This document shows positions 45,597-54,548 of a stretch of 57,751 nucleotides of DNA, piece by piece (position 1 is the first letter of the stretch; each line of letters opens with the position of its first letter). The position numbers and the translations under genes were made by a program. Source of the DNA: a virus. Under the pieces are notes generated by a model, which worked only from the letters and a program-made list of their open reading frames with translations, did no database searches and had not been told where the DNA came from. The stretch spans positions 1-57,751 of the IMG/VR virus record IMGVR_UViG_3300023109_000027, one strand, 5' to 3'.

Positions 45597-47030
45597 CTAT
45601 GTTTTTACACAATACATTAGCGCCACGTTCCGAGGTCTAGTTTCAGCCCCCCCAGTGCTGCTTGTGGTAACTGTTGCTACGGCAGAAGAACTTCCCTGCA
45701 GCGGAACGCCGCCAGCCCCTGTGCTAGAGTTTGTTGTAAACGTGTGTGTGTGACTTTTTATTTCGTCGGCTTGAGAAGTACCAATACCGCGACCACTATC
45801 AATGCCGCGAGAGTTGTCCCAACCTCTTGGAAACTCCCCTCGCATGTCTGGAACATTAAATGTTGATGACCCATCACCAACACCATAGGTTGTGCCTATC
45901 GCACTAAACAGGGAAGAATATGTGGAACGAGATACTGCTGCACCGTTACACTCCAACCATCCAGATGGAACCGACGACATAGCAAAAGGCATTACTGCGC
46001 CAGAAGGAGTTTGAGCTACCGCCGCGTCTATCTGAGTTTGAATAGAACTTGTAACGCCATCAACAAAATTTAACTCAGTTCCAGTAGCGGTAACCGCCGT
46101 TGATCCAAGCGTTAATTTTCCGTCTGGAACAACAATTCCAGCCGCCCCACCCAATATCAGATCATCTGCACTAGCATCCCACTGCATAAATGCACTAGCA
46201 GTATCTCCAAAAAACTTAACATCATAACCAGTGTCATCAACTCCAACAGTAAAAGTTGCATCGACTTGCACCGCGCCGTCAATATCCACCGCATCTAAGT
46301 TTGTTGTACCGTCTATGTCTGCATCACCGCTAATATCTAATGTAGCTGCGTCTAACTCACCCGTAATCGTAAGATTGCGAAGGCTTGCTACATCTTTATT
46401 AGCGTCTGCTGTTACCGTCTTACTGGCAACAACAGTGCCAACCGCCGCGCCTGTATCATTATAGTTTAACTCTGCCGCAGTAGCTGTCACACCGGCTAAT
46501 ATATTTAACTCAGCAGCGGTGGACGTAACACCGTCTAGTATGTTTAATTCAGCACCCGTAGAAGTAACTGTTGTGCCACCCAACTTTAAAGTTGCAAGGG
46601 CCGTGGTTCCCGCTAAGTTAACGTCTGTCAGCAAATCATAAACAACGGCCCCTGAACCCAGACCATCAGTTGCAATCATTTTAACTTCGCCAGCGGCTAC
46701 TGCAACGGTGGCCCCTGATCCTTGAGAAAAAGTTAGCGTTGCGCTGGTAGCGTTTTCAATTATCCAAACCTTAGACACAGTGTTAGGTGCCAGTGTGACC
46801 GTACAGGCTTGACCGCCGCCGGTACATTTAAGGTAGAATGAACGGGCTTGATCCGAAGTGCCGTCAGCCATTGTAATAGTGTGTGTAGACGCATCCGCTA
46901 TAGCTTCAGAGCCGTATGAAAATGCCTCGCCAATAAGCTCAAGGTTAGCGTTGGTTTTAGTACCCCACGTACCAGACGCTTCGCCAGTACCAATCTCTTC
47001 TAACCTTAAATCGTTTACATATGTACTCAT
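45597..47030 (-). CDS. Tail fibre with tail-collar domain (477 aa)
   Basis: The start TYVNDLRLEEIGTGEASGTW is a fibre N-terminus common in marine phages. The middle holds repeats of TSTGAELNILDGVTSTAAEL, and the C-terminus has a phage tail-collar domain (GAVMPFAMSSVPSGWLECNG; TFNVPDMRGEFPRGWDNSRG) ending in a HTHTF strand. It probably binds a cell-surface receptor. About 100 residues in the middle are duplicated in the fibre at 48480-50318. Confidence 0.75.
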   Translation of the reverse strand: MSTYVNDLRLEEIGTGEASGTWGTKTNANLELIGEAFSYGSEAIADASTHTITMADGTSDQARSFYLKCTGGGQACTVTLAPNTVSKVWIIENATSATLTFSQGSGATVAVAAGEVKMIATDGLGSGAVVYDLLTDVNLAGTTALATLKLGGTTVTSTGAELNILDGVTSTAAELNILAGVTATAAELNYNDTGAAVGTVVASKTVTADANKDVASLRNLTITGELDAATLDISGDADIDGTTNLDAVDIDGAVQVDATFTVGVDDTGYDVKFFGDTASAFMQWDASADDLILGGAAGIVVPDGKLTLGSTAVTATGTELNFVDGVTSSIQTQIDAAVAQTPSGAVMPFAMSSVPSGWLECNGAAVSRSTYSSLFSAIGTTYGVGDGSSTFNVPDMRGEFPRGWDNSRGIDSGRGIGTSQADEIKSHTHTFTTNSSTGAGGVPLQGSSSAVATVTTSSTGGAETRPRNVALMYCVKT

Positions 47031-47039
47031 GTCATTATC

Positions 47040-47729
47040 CTATGCCGCGATATCGGTCCAAGACGGTGTTTGTGAGGGACTTATAGCAGAGAAACTTGAA
47101 TTTTGCGAGGGACTTATAGCAGAGAAACTTGAATTTTGCGAGGGTTCTATTTTTGACCAAACTAAAACATTTCCCACTTTCGCTGTACTCGCAACACCTG
47201 TAACCGATACAGGGTTGTCAACTCTGGTAGATACAGAGCCAACTGCGCCTGTAGCTGCTATGCCCGTGACAGAAATATCTGCGGAAGAAGTAGTCGTAGT
47301 AGAACCAATTGCGCCTGTACCGGCAATGCCCGTGACAGAAATGTTCGCTGAAGAAGTAGTCGTAGTAGAACCAATTGCTCCCGTGCCAGAAACGCCCGTA
47401 ACAGAAATATCTGCGGAAGAAGTAGTCGTAGTAGAACCAATTGCGCCTGTACCGGCAATGCCCGTAACAGAAATATCTGCGGAAGAAGTAGTCGTAGTGG
47501 AGCCAACTGCTCCCGTTCCAGAAACGCCCGTGACCGAATAGCTAAATATATATGTGGTAGTGCCTACAGCACCTGTCCCAGATACTCCTGTAACGGACAC
47601 ATTAGCGAAACCTGTTACAGAGACAGACCCTACAGCACCTGTCCCAGCTACTCCCGTAACAGCTACCGTTGCAGAAGTACTACCAGAGTCGGCAAGGGGG
47701 CTTCCAGCAAGGGAGGAAAAGCCTAGCAT
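47040..47729 (-). CDS. Repetitive Thr/Ser/Gly/Val-rich fibre-associated protein (229 aa)
   Basis: Nearly the whole protein is a tandem array of a ~20-residue unit (ISVTGIAGTGAIGSTTTTSS), followed by three QNSSFSAISPSQ-type units that end SPSQTPSWTDIAA. It should form a beta-rich fibre or decoration. I start at the ATG at 47729, overlapping the previous stop (TGATG); a TTG further upstream is less likely. Confidence 0.6.
   Translation of the reverse strand: MLGFSSLAGSPLADSGSTSATVAVTGVAGTGAVGSVSVTGFANVSVTGVSGTGAVGTTTYIFSYSVTGVSGTGAVGSTTTTSSADISVTGIAGTGAIGSTTTTSSADISVTGVSGTGAIGSTTTTSSANISVTGIAGTGAIGSTTTTSSADISVTGIAATGAVGSVSTRVDNPVSVTGVASTAKVGNVLVWSKIEPSQNSSFSAISPSQNSSFSAISPSQTPSWTDIAA
47216..47570. 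repeat. Tandem coding repeat (about 60 bp unit)
   Basis: Five to six near-identical units of 60 bases encode the repeats of the fibre-associated protein. Identity is highest in the middle copies (47270-47480), which suggests recent unequal exchange. Confidence 0.75.
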
Positions 47730-48178
47730 CAGCTTGGCTCCACAGGCCAATCACCGTCTGTTAGGTTAGGCCAGTTAGAGTGGTTAGTTATATTACGCAA
47801 AGCGGTTCGATAAGTAACCCACGCGGAAGGAACAGAATCACCCGCTTCTAATGCTTTTGTTACAACCCAATCAGAATTTTGCAAAAGAAAGTTTCTAGTT
47901 CCTCTATGCTGCACAGCCAAATCTTCGTCTGTTGGATTATCTAAAGCGTGTTGAATAGCGGCTAGTCTGCTTGCTGTAGTATCCGCGCAAGCCGTTGCCC
48001 AAGAAGGTAACGTTGATATTTCCTCGTTATTTTTATCGGTAAACTCTATGTGACCGGAGGTGCCATCCCACTGTAACGCCCATATATTTGCTGGAACAGA
48101 ACAAGAGGTTAAATCGTCATGCAAACCCGCCCCGTTTACCGAACAAAAATTGTCGGAAGGAAGTATTGTTAAGGTCAT
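47729..48178 (-). CDS. Tail fibre assembly or chaperone-like protein (149 aa)
   Basis: The C-terminal half (RNFLLQNSDWVVTKALEAGD, then SAWVTYRTALRNITNHSNWP and DWPVEP) is the conserved pattern of phage tail-fibre assembly proteins, which help fibres fold or trimerise. The N-terminal half is a beta sandwich-like domain. It lies between two fibre genes, which supports the role. Confidence 0.65.
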   Translation of the reverse strand: MTLTILPSDNFCSVNGAGLHDDLTSCSVPANIWALQWDGTSGHIEFTDKNNEEISTLPSWATACADTTASRLAAIQHALDNPTDEDLAVQHRGTRNFLLQNSDWVVTKALEAGDSVPSAWVTYRTALRNITNHSNWPNLTDGDWPVEPS

Positions 48179-48478
48179 TTAATTTCTCCCCAATAAGTTT
48201 TTATGGCTGCTTACGCTTTGAACAATAGCATTGGCTGTTTCAAGATTTGTTTTAACCATTTCATTTCTAAAACTTTCTACTGCGGCACCCGTGCCTCTCT
48301 GTTGTTGACTGTTTTCAATTAAAAGAACAGGCAACCATGCTATAGAACAGCCCCACTCCTCGGTGTCCGCGCCTGTGTTGGGGTTATGCCCAGCAATTTT
48401 TATAAACCAAGCACAATCTAATTGTTTGCAGGGTTTAAACTTATTTAACGGACAGTTGGCTTTTGGTTCCATTTTCAT
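48179..48478 (-). CDS. Conserved-looking Cys-containing phage protein (99 aa)
   Basis: CPLNKFKPCKQLDCAWFIKI and EEWGCSIAWLPVLLIENSQQ are a pattern I know from many marine phage genomes; function is not known to me. Four cysteines in the first half may bind a metal. A helical C-terminus (AAVESFRNEMVKTNLETANA) follows. It lies in the fibre operon. Confidence 0.6.
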   Translation of the reverse strand: MKMEPKANCPLNKFKPCKQLDCAWFIKIAGHNPNTGADTEEWGCSIAWLPVLLIENSQQQRGTGAAVESFRNEMVKTNLETANAIVQSVSSHKNLLGRN

Positions 48479-48479
48479 G

Positions 48480-50318
48480 CTAGTCTTTCGAAGCTATGAT
48501 TACATCAACATATGCTACATCTAAATCTATGGCCGTGCCTGTGTGGGTGTGAGAACCACCGCTACCCGTGCTTGTCACAGTGTTTGTCGCTCCATAACCC
48601 GCACCAGAAGAGCCGATTTTATTGGTTACCGCAGGAATCAATCCGTAAAGGTTGTAGGAGTGATTGTGTGACGGCATTGTTGATGTAGATATGGTTGTAG
48701 CTGCAACAGAAACTGCCTGTGAAGCAAACGCTGTTTCAAAAGCCACAGAACCACCCGTGCCGACAGTGCCGTCAGTTATCCTTAAAGCCTTGTCGTTATG
48801 AGTAGTAACCTTTGTAAAACCTGTGGGTGCAGCCGTTTGATTAAATAACATCAACGTACCACTCGGTATAGTAGTGCCACCACCACCCGCGTCTGCCCAA
48901 GATATATCTGTTCCATCAGACGTTAAAACTTGATCCGCATCACCAGCAGCTAATCTAGCGGTTGCCCCGCTAGAGTTACCATAAACAATGCTGCCTCTTG
49001 TGATAGCGTCTAATATGTTTATTTCAGTTGCGTTAGACGTAACGCCATCAAGAATGTTGAGTTCCGCCCCAGTAGACGTAACTGCGGTAGAGCCTAAAGT
49101 AAACTGACCTTCAGGAACAATAAGACCCGCTGCGCCACCGAGAATTAAATCGTCTGCGCTTGCATCCCACTGCATAAACGCACTAGCCGCATCGCCAAAA
49201 AACTTTACATCGTATCCCGTATCATCAACGCCTACCGTTAAGGTAGCATCTAGCTGAACTGCGCCATCAATATCCACGGCATCAAGGTTGGTCGTTCCAT
49301 CAACATCAATGTCACCACTTATATCAAGAGAAGCAAACGTTCCCACGCCTGTTGTGGTGATGTTGCTTGAACCGTTATTAATAGCTCCAAATCCAGAAGT
49401 TATTGAACCTGAGTTTAGTGCGCCGGTCGTAACAATGTTTGAACTTCCTGCCGCTGGTGCTGCGGCAATATCAGACAACACTTCTGAAGCTGACCTGCCC
49501 TCAATAGCCGTGCCATCCACTCGCAAGAAATCATTATCAGCAACACCGCTAGTAAACTTAGGCACGTTGTTGTTTGAAATTCCCGTGTCTAAAGTAGCAG
49601 TGGCTGTTACTGCGGTGCCGTTTAATGTTATAGCGTCAGCTTCTAATGTGCCATCAAAATCCCCATCTACAGCATCAATGTTACCTTTAAAAACGGTGGC
49701 ACTAACTGTTCCCGTACTTGGGTTATAAGCAAAGTTGCCATCCATTTCCAAGCCAACATTGCCTGTACTTGATGTTGCACCCTCTACGAAAGCAATAAGG
49801 TTTTCTTCGTTTGTACTTTCATTGTCCGTAACTAAAACGTGAGCAGAATTAGTTGCGTTTGTGACTGTTGTACCTGCAATAACTGTAGCTAAAGCCGTAC
49901 CATTAACTGTGATTGCATCAGCTTCTAATGTACCATCAACATCAACATCACCGCTTATGTCTAAGGAGGCAAAAGTTCCAACCCCTGTTGTGGTTAAGTT
50001 GGAAGCGCCATCGTTGATAAACAAATCCGCAACAGTTGCTGTAACAAACACTTCCGCGCTACCACTAAGCGTAATAGCACTGTCAGAGTTGGAACTTTCC
50101 GTAACAGACCGCGTGAGCGTAGTGCCGCTAGATGTATAAGTGCCGCTGCCTATTTCAAAAGCAGCCCCATCATTTATGGCATAACGCACCGTTTGACCGT
50201 TGGTAATTCCCGCCTGTGCAAACGTTTGATACCCTGACAGGGCGCTGCCCAAGGTAATCGTTCCAGTACCCGTGGTACTGGTAGACATTTTTGCACGATT
50301 TCCAAGAGATATTGCCAT
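48480..50318 (-). CDS. Tail fibre protein (612 aa)
   Basis: The N-terminus (TGTGTITLGSALSGYQTFAQ) and the long middle of short beta-repeats (TGVGTFASLDISGDVDVDGT, then DAITVNGTA) are typical of fibre shafts. TSTGAELNILDGVTS repeats and a C-terminal segment (PSGTLMLFNQTAAPTGFTKV, then HNHSYNLYG) form a collar-like tip. A block of about 100 residues (TTNLDAVDIDGAVQLDATLT onward) is nearly the same as in the fibre at 45597-47030. Confidence 0.7.
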   Translation of the reverse strand: MAISLGNRAKMSTSTTGTGTITLGSALSGYQTFAQAGITNGQTVRYAINDGAAFEIGSGTYTSSGTTLTRSVTESSNSDSAITLSGSAEVFVTATVADLFINDGASNLTTTGVGTFASLDISGDVDVDGTLEADAITVNGTALATVIAGTTVTNATNSAHVLVTDNESTNEENLIAFVEGATSSTGNVGLEMDGNFAYNPSTGTVSATVFKGNIDAVDGDFDGTLEADAITLNGTAVTATATLDTGISNNNVPKFTSGVADNDFLRVDGTAIEGRSASEVLSDIAAAPAAGSSNIVTTGALNSGSITSGFGAINNGSSNITTTGVGTFASLDISGDIDVDGTTNLDAVDIDGAVQLDATLTVGVDDTGYDVKFFGDAASAFMQWDASADDLILGGAAGLIVPEGQFTLGSTAVTSTGAELNILDGVTSNATEINILDAITRGSIVYGNSSGATARLAAGDADQVLTSDGTDISWADAGGGGTTIPSGTLMLFNQTAAPTGFTKVTTHNDKALRITDGTVGTGGSVAFETAFASQAVSVAATTISTSTMPSHNHSYNLYGLIPAVTNKIGSSGAGYGATNTVTSTGSGGSHTHTGTAIDLDVAYVDVIIASKD

Positions 50319-50319
50319 G

Positions 50320-50754
50320 TCACGCTATTCTAATAATTGCGTTACTTGCGTCTGCGGTGGGAAAAACAATCGTAAAATCGCCAGAACTAGCCGATTTATC
50401 ACTACCAAAATCCAAAACACACACTGACGGGTCACTCGCTGCAGCCTCATTGTAAATCAACGCGCCACGAACAGACGAGATTGTTACGTTGGAAAACACC
50501 TCGTCAGCAAAGTCTGTAAGCGCCGTTGTGCCGCTAGTGGTTGGTGTCACACTGGTTAAAAACTGACCTTTCGCCGTATAGTTAGTGCCGCTAATTTCGT
50601 TACTACTGGTATAAGCCGTAGTTGCTGCGGTAAAACTGGCGCTGTTATCATACAACGCTAATTTAAATTGATCACTCGCTGCGGTAAAGTTGTGTGTAGC
50701 CGTCATCAGTTCTTTTTTAAAAGAGGTACACAAGAAGTTCCCTGTAAAAGCCAT
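50320..50754 (-). CDS. Structural protein (144 aa)
   Basis: A small beta-rich protein (FKLALYDNSASFTAATTAYT; FSNVTISSVRGALIYNEAAA) of a type commonly found before fibre genes in marine phages. Overlaps the previous gene (TAATG). Probably a tail or baseplate component. Confidence 0.6.
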   Translation of the reverse strand: MAFTGNFLCTSFKKELMTATHNFTAASDQFKLALYDNSASFTAATTAYTSSNEISGTNYTAKGQFLTSVTPTTSGTTALTDFADEVFSNVTISSVRGALIYNEAAASDPSVCVLDFGSDKSASSGDFTIVFPTADASNAIIRIA

Positions 50755-51038
50755 TACATTTTCCTTATATATTCGGCCAACGTAGGATGACCTGCTTCCT
50801 TAATTGCATTATATACCGTAGTTCTGTCACTTTGGATAGCCTGTTTCATATAGATGACCAGCAGCTTCTCAATGCTATCTCGGTATGCAATCGCTTGGTC
50901 CCGCAACGTAGGGTGCGCGTCCTCAGAGAAAGCAACGATCTTACCTACGCAACGGTGCGCCACTTCTTCAGGAGTTGCTCCACGATTGTTAGTGGTTTGA
51001 ACATCAACCTTAAACTCTCCGAAAGACATGTTATTCAT
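50754..51038 (-). CDS. Helical hypothetical protein (94 aa)
   Basis: A soluble helical protein with conserved-looking HPTLRDQAIAYRDSIEKLLV and KEAGHPTLAEYIRKM. Joined to the next gene by ATGA overlap. Role unknown; gene position suggests a head-tail joining accessory. Confidence 0.55.
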   Translation of the reverse strand: MNNMSFGEFKVDVQTTNNRGATPEEVAHRCVGKIVAFSEDAHPTLRDQAIAYRDSIEKLLVIYMKQAIQSDRTTVYNAIKEAGHPTLAEYIRKM

Positions 51039-51892
51039 TGTTTAGCCCTTACGATCTGACCTGTACGGTACTCATCAGTAACTTCTTTAGCCTCGCCAAG
51101 CATTTTAAGGCCCATAATCGCTTCACCAAAACGCTTTTCATACAGAACCTGCAAGTCTTGTTCGCCCTTCATAAACACGTAGGCTTCCATTAAGCTGCCA
51201 TACAGCAAAGCCACTTCTGCGTTTTCACTAAGCCATGACTCGGTTGTGTCGCTTCCAATAGAAGACAGCGTTCCCGTTGCTCCGCTAGAGCTACCCGTTA
51301 AGGTTTCTCCTACCGTAAAGTCCCCCGCAGGTATTTTTACTGTCAACGTTGTAGATGATGGCACCGCATTAACCGTTGTAGATTGTGCGCTGGACGATCC
51401 AGTGATGGTATCCGAAGTAGTAAAGGTGCCACTTACGCTGGTCATTGTTAACGTAAACGTACTAATAGTCAGGCTTACTGGTCTGTATAAATAATGTAAT
51501 TCAACGGCGTAACTGCTATTCGGCGTTGGTCCAATTATAAAATTATCTACATCAAACTGACCATAATACCTTGGGCTTCCTGTAGTTGCAGGATTAGGGT
51601 TGAACGACTGAATAAAGTCTAAATCTTTGAAATCTAAAAACACTTGATTACTGCTAGAGTCAGTATAAGCCAAGGAAAGCGGTGCCAAAAAATCTGACGG
51701 ACAAAACAAAAACTTATTGGAAGAGGTCATTGTTCCGCTGGCGTTACGTTGAAACAAGCTTAACTGCACGTTTTTTAAAATACGCTCTTCTGTATTACGA
51801 ATAAATACGGGAAGATTATTAACAAACGTAGTTTCGTCGTTTTCTGTATAATCTTTTATAGTCTGCTTCAGAGTTGTATATGTGTAGCTCAT
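51035..51892 (-). CDS. Head-tail adaptor-type protein (285 aa)
   Basis: The start TYTTLKQTIKDYTENDETTF, then FVNNLPVFIRNTEERILKNV, and the helical C-terminus (ENAEVALLYGSLMEAYVFMK) match an adaptor family of marine podoviruses. A beta-domain of about 60 residues (FTLTMTSVSGTFTTSDTITG) is inserted in the middle and may be a surface Ig-like addition. Probably acts near the portal with gp4- and gp10-like proteins. Confidence 0.55.
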   Translation of the reverse strand: MSYTYTTLKQTIKDYTENDETTFVNNLPVFIRNTEERILKNVQLSLFQRNASGTMTSSNKFLFCPSDFLAPLSLAYTDSSSNQVFLDFKDLDFIQSFNPNPATTGSPRYYGQFDVDNFIIGPTPNSSYAVELHYLYRPVSLTISTFTLTMTSVSGTFTTSDTITGSSSAQSTTVNAVPSSTTLTVKIPAGDFTVGETLTGSSSGATGTLSSIGSDTTESWLSENAEVALLYGSLMEAYVFMKGEQDLQVLYEKRFGEAIMGLKMLGEAKEVTDEYRTGQIVRAKQ

Positions 51893-52215
51893 GTTGTCAC
51901 CGTGACCTCTCCTACAGACCCTTCAGCCTTTAGTCTATTGCCCGTTAAACCCAAAGCATCACCGCGATAACCTACAGGGTTAAAGCCATACTCAATAGCA
52001 TCTATCTCTGCAAGGTTTTGCTCCGGCCTAGCGTCTTTTAAGGCTTGTGGATCAGAAACTGTTCTAAACGGACCTAGTTGCGGTTGTTTTGGCTCAAACT
52101 CGTCCTTACCAACCAGCAGGCCATTCCACTCCCGTCGCATATCTTTATACCTGTATCGAAAACCGGAACGGTCTGATATCGCAAGAGCATTTTTACCGCT
52201 GGCAAACCTACCCAT
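51889..52215 (-). CDS. Small structural protein (108 aa)
   Basis: Not recognised. Basic N-terminal half (KNALAISDRSGFRYRYKDMR) and the same C-terminal ending, EGSVGEVTVTT, as the protein at 43159-43470. Overlaps the adaptor gene by ATGA. Probably a connector or tail component. Confidence 0.55.
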   Translation of the reverse strand: MGRFASGKNALAISDRSGFRYRYKDMRREWNGLLVGKDEFEPKQPQLGPFRTVSDPQALKDARPEQNLAEIDAIEYGFNPVGYRGDALGLTGNRLKAEGSVGEVTVTT

Positions 52216-52883
52216 CAGCCTGTCCTAAAATACTGGTATTGAGGAACTACGTTAAACGAAGCTCTGTCCCTGTCTTCTGTCATAGCCCGCTCAAATTCTT
52301 CTTCATACACCGCCTTTAACAACTGAACGCGTTGCGGGGCCCGCTTTATAGAAATGTAATACGCTAATCCCGCAGCTAAACACGGGTAAAACCGAAACGG
52401 CATGTCCACGGTGTTGATGTAAGTGTCGGCATCATCCATCCGAGTAAGGGCGTTGTAATATACAACATCCGTAGCGTTTTCCGGCGTGGGCCACAGTTTT
52501 AAGCTAGGAGTAACCTGCCTGTCTAAGAAAAATTGATTAGGTCGCCCCTGAGAGGATTTTTCTGGTATGGTTTGATACTCTTCTCTACTCAGTCTAAGTA
52601 AAGAGTAATCAACATCATCCCTGCGGATTACCGCAGATAAAATATCAATAACGTCCGGCAATAAAGCGTACTCTCCCGTCCCCTGAGTCAGGGTCGCGGT
52701 TCTTTGAGAAATAGTCCACTGGTTTAAACCGCGGTTAGCCCACTCGGCTAACATTAAATTTAAAGACCGCTTGGCTGTTTTAAGATCGTAACCCGTTCGA
52801 ACTTCCAAACCACAGCGTTCAAAAGCTTCTTCAATGTACTCGGCTACATCTAACTCAAAATCTACGCTGCTAGAAACTGTCAT
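52215..52883 (-). CDS. P22 gp4-like head-tail connector (222 aa)
   Basis: The segment VAEYIEEAFERCGLEVRTGY, then LNLMLAEWANRGLNQWTISQ, and the terminal FERAMTEDRDRASFNVVPQY match the gp4-like adaptor family, the ring that attaches below the portal. Length fits (about 220 residues). Its usual partner, the gp10-like protein, is at 43470-45587. Confidence 0.7.
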   Translation of the reverse strand: MTVSSSVDFELDVAEYIEEAFERCGLEVRTGYDLKTAKRSLNLMLAEWANRGLNQWTISQRTATLTQGTGEYALLPDVIDILSAVIRRDDVDYSLLRLSREEYQTIPEKSSQGRPNQFFLDRQVTPSLKLWPTPENATDVVYYNALTRMDDADTYINTVDMPFRFYPCLAAGLAYYISIKRAPQRVQLLKAVYEEEFERAMTEDRDRASFNVVPQYQYFRTG

Positions 52884-52918
52884 GTCATTCCTCGTTGTAT
52901 AGATTATCGAATATTCGA

Positions 52919-53209
52919 TTAACCCTTTTTCTTCATCATTGCGCCGCCAGCCTTCATCTTTTTAACGGCACCACCCGCTTTCATCTTCTTTGCTGCACCA
53001 CCCTTAGCGTAACCTTTTTTCTTCATGTTAGATTTCCTCATCTCTCCTCCTGTGGCGGCGCGTTGTGGTTGAGCGGTCTTTGCCGCTGCGGCAAAATTTG
53101 CTGCCGTGGGCGCGCCCTTTGTTCCCGGTTTTCGCATGGTTTCTTTTGATCCGGCAGCAATGCGCTTTCGTTTTTTATGTATGTTGTCGTATAAACCTGT
53201 TTTAGCCAT
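52919..53209 (-). CDS. Lysine/glycine-rich basic protein (96 aa)
   Basis: Strongly basic, with KKKGYAKGGAAKKMKAGG repeats at the C-terminus and an alanine-rich middle. Similar low-complexity proteins occur in many marine phage capsid operons; they may coat or condense DNA in the head. Its ATG overlaps the previous stop (TAATG). Confidence 0.6.
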   Translation of the reverse strand: MAKTGLYDNIHKKRKRIAAGSKETMRKPGTKGAPTAANFAAAAKTAQPQRAATGGEMRKSNMKKKGYAKGGAAKKMKAGGAVKKMKAGGAMMKKKG

Positions 53210-53487
53210 TAGCACTTCCACCTTTTTCTAGCTTGGCGCAAACGACTGTTGGGGTCTTTAGCAGCCTTTGGAAACTTCTTCATCTGACCCGCGGACCGCG
53301 CACAGAAAGACTTGCGCCGCTTGGCGTCTTTGCTTCCCGCTTTAACCTTGCCTGTAACCGCCGTTTGAAGCTTCGATCCGGGGTTTTTAGCTCTGTAGGC
53401 TTTTACACCATCCTCAGTCATTCCCGCCCCAGATTTAGTGGAGCGGAAATTCTTCTTGTTTCGCGCAGGCATCTTGCCCTTAGTCAT
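53209..53487 (-). CDS. Basic capsid-region protein, DUF6321-like (92 aa)
   Basis: MTEDGVKAYRAKNPGSKLQT, then AKRRKSFCARSAGQMKKFPK and the C-terminal RKRWKC are a conserved pattern of a small basic phage family of unknown role. Overlaps the neighbours by a few bases. It is adjacent to another basic protein, so a DNA-condensing or virion-internal role is plausible. Confidence 0.6.
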   Translation of the reverse strand: MTKGKMPARNKKNFRSTKSGAGMTEDGVKAYRAKNPGSKLQTAVTGKVKAGSKDAKRRKSFCARSAGQMKKFPKAAKDPNSRLRQARKRWKC

Positions 53488-53884
53488 ACTTCTTACGCAT
53501 GTACAAAATTATCGTGTAGGTGTCCGCGCTAGAGTGTCCAACTGTAGTGAAGTTAAGATCACCCGTCTTTCCGCTGCCCGCGTTGTTGGTTAAACCGCCA
53601 AACGCAGTGTAGTCGTGATCCCCACTCTGGTTCTCACCAAGCTCAATGCAAAACGCATCCGTAGTTGCGTCAAACAAAATCTTAACTTTCATACCAATGC
53701 ACTGCCACCAAATGCGCTCAATAACAACACCCGTACAGGTGTCCCCATCCACGCTGGTGTTTAACGCAGAAACATCTACCTTGGTTACAGCACTCTCACC
53801 CGTTCCATCCGAAACGTTTGTGAATTTCATGACGACTTGTTTGCCGCCGTCTATAAGTGTCTGTGACGTTACAGCATCTGCCAT
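53480..53884 (-). CDS. Virion structural protein (134 aa)
   Basis: A beta-rich protein (KQVVMKFTNVSDGTGESAVT; GDTCTGVVIERIWWQCIGMK) typical of small marine phage virion proteins near the capsid gene. Overlaps the next gene by eight bases. Probably head decoration or joining. Confidence 0.6.
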   Translation of the reverse strand: MADAVTSQTLIDGGKQVVMKFTNVSDGTGESAVTKVDVSALNTSVDGDTCTGVVIERIWWQCIGMKVKILFDATTDAFCIELGENQSGDHDYTAFGGLTNNAGSGKTGDLNFTTVGHSSADTYTIILYMRKKYD

Positions 53885-53906
53885 ATTAATTACTCCTTAT
53901 GTTAGG

Positions 53907-54524
53907 TTAAGAAGCAATGTCATAGCCAGTGATTGTAATAAGTAATCTACCCGCTGTATAATCTGCATCTGTTGTTGCACCCGCAGTTAGGTAAAGATAT
54001 TGATCTGCTGCAATATCGCCACCAGCGACCAAACTACCTGCTGCCAAATCACCTGAGTTAATAATCAAAGTCTCAGTTAAATCAGAAATAGGTGTATCTT
54101 CAACACCTGTAGCTTCAGTAGCAGAATGCAAATTAATATCTGGATCACCGCCTGCTGGGGTTTCAAGGCACAGCATGGTTACGCCGAATACTGTACCTTG
54201 ATTTGCCGTTGTAACGCGACCAATGTAAGCAACGCCAGAACCATCTTTACCAATGATGTCACCAGCCGCAGTTGAACGCAAACCCGTAAGATCAATCATA
54301 ATAGTTGTTTTTACGATGTTTACGTTTGTTGCGGTATCGCTTTTAAAACGCTCTACTTGCGTAACGTAAACAGCAGCAGTTCCTTCAATGCCAGCACCGC
54401 TAGCAGCTTCAGTTCCCATTTTCGAACCACTGGTAATGGTAATAGCACCAGTAGTCGCATTTTTAGATACGGTTTCAAAGCCGTTTTCAGACCGAACTGG
54501 TCCGTTAAATGTTGTAGTACCCAT
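53907..54524 (-). CDS. Capsid-associated beta-rich protein (205 aa)
   Basis: The start MGTTTFNGPVRSENGFETVS is shared by structural proteins I know from marine podoviruses; the remainder is a repeated beta-sandwich pattern (ADQYLYLTAGATTDADYTAG). I use the ATG at 54524, with AGGAGATTGAC upstream. It follows a terminator-like hairpin after the capsid gene, so its level may be lower than that of the capsid protein. Confidence 0.6.
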   Translation of the reverse strand: MGTTTFNGPVRSENGFETVSKNATTGAITITSGSKMGTEAASGAGIEGTAAVYVTQVERFKSDTATNVNIVKTTIMIDLTGLRSTAAGDIIGKDGSGVAYIGRVTTANQGTVFGVTMLCLETPAGGDPDINLHSATEATGVEDTPISDLTETLIINSGDLAAGSLVAGGDIAADQYLYLTAGATTDADYTAGRLLITITGYDIAS

Positions 54525-54548
54525 GTCAATCTCCTGTCTTGGGTTAGT

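Noticed and set aside
46858-47541. 227-codon plus-strand repeat frame and similar frames antisense to the fibre genes
   Set aside because: Mirror of the tandem repeat gene; the minus-strand frame has the coupled start and fits the operon.
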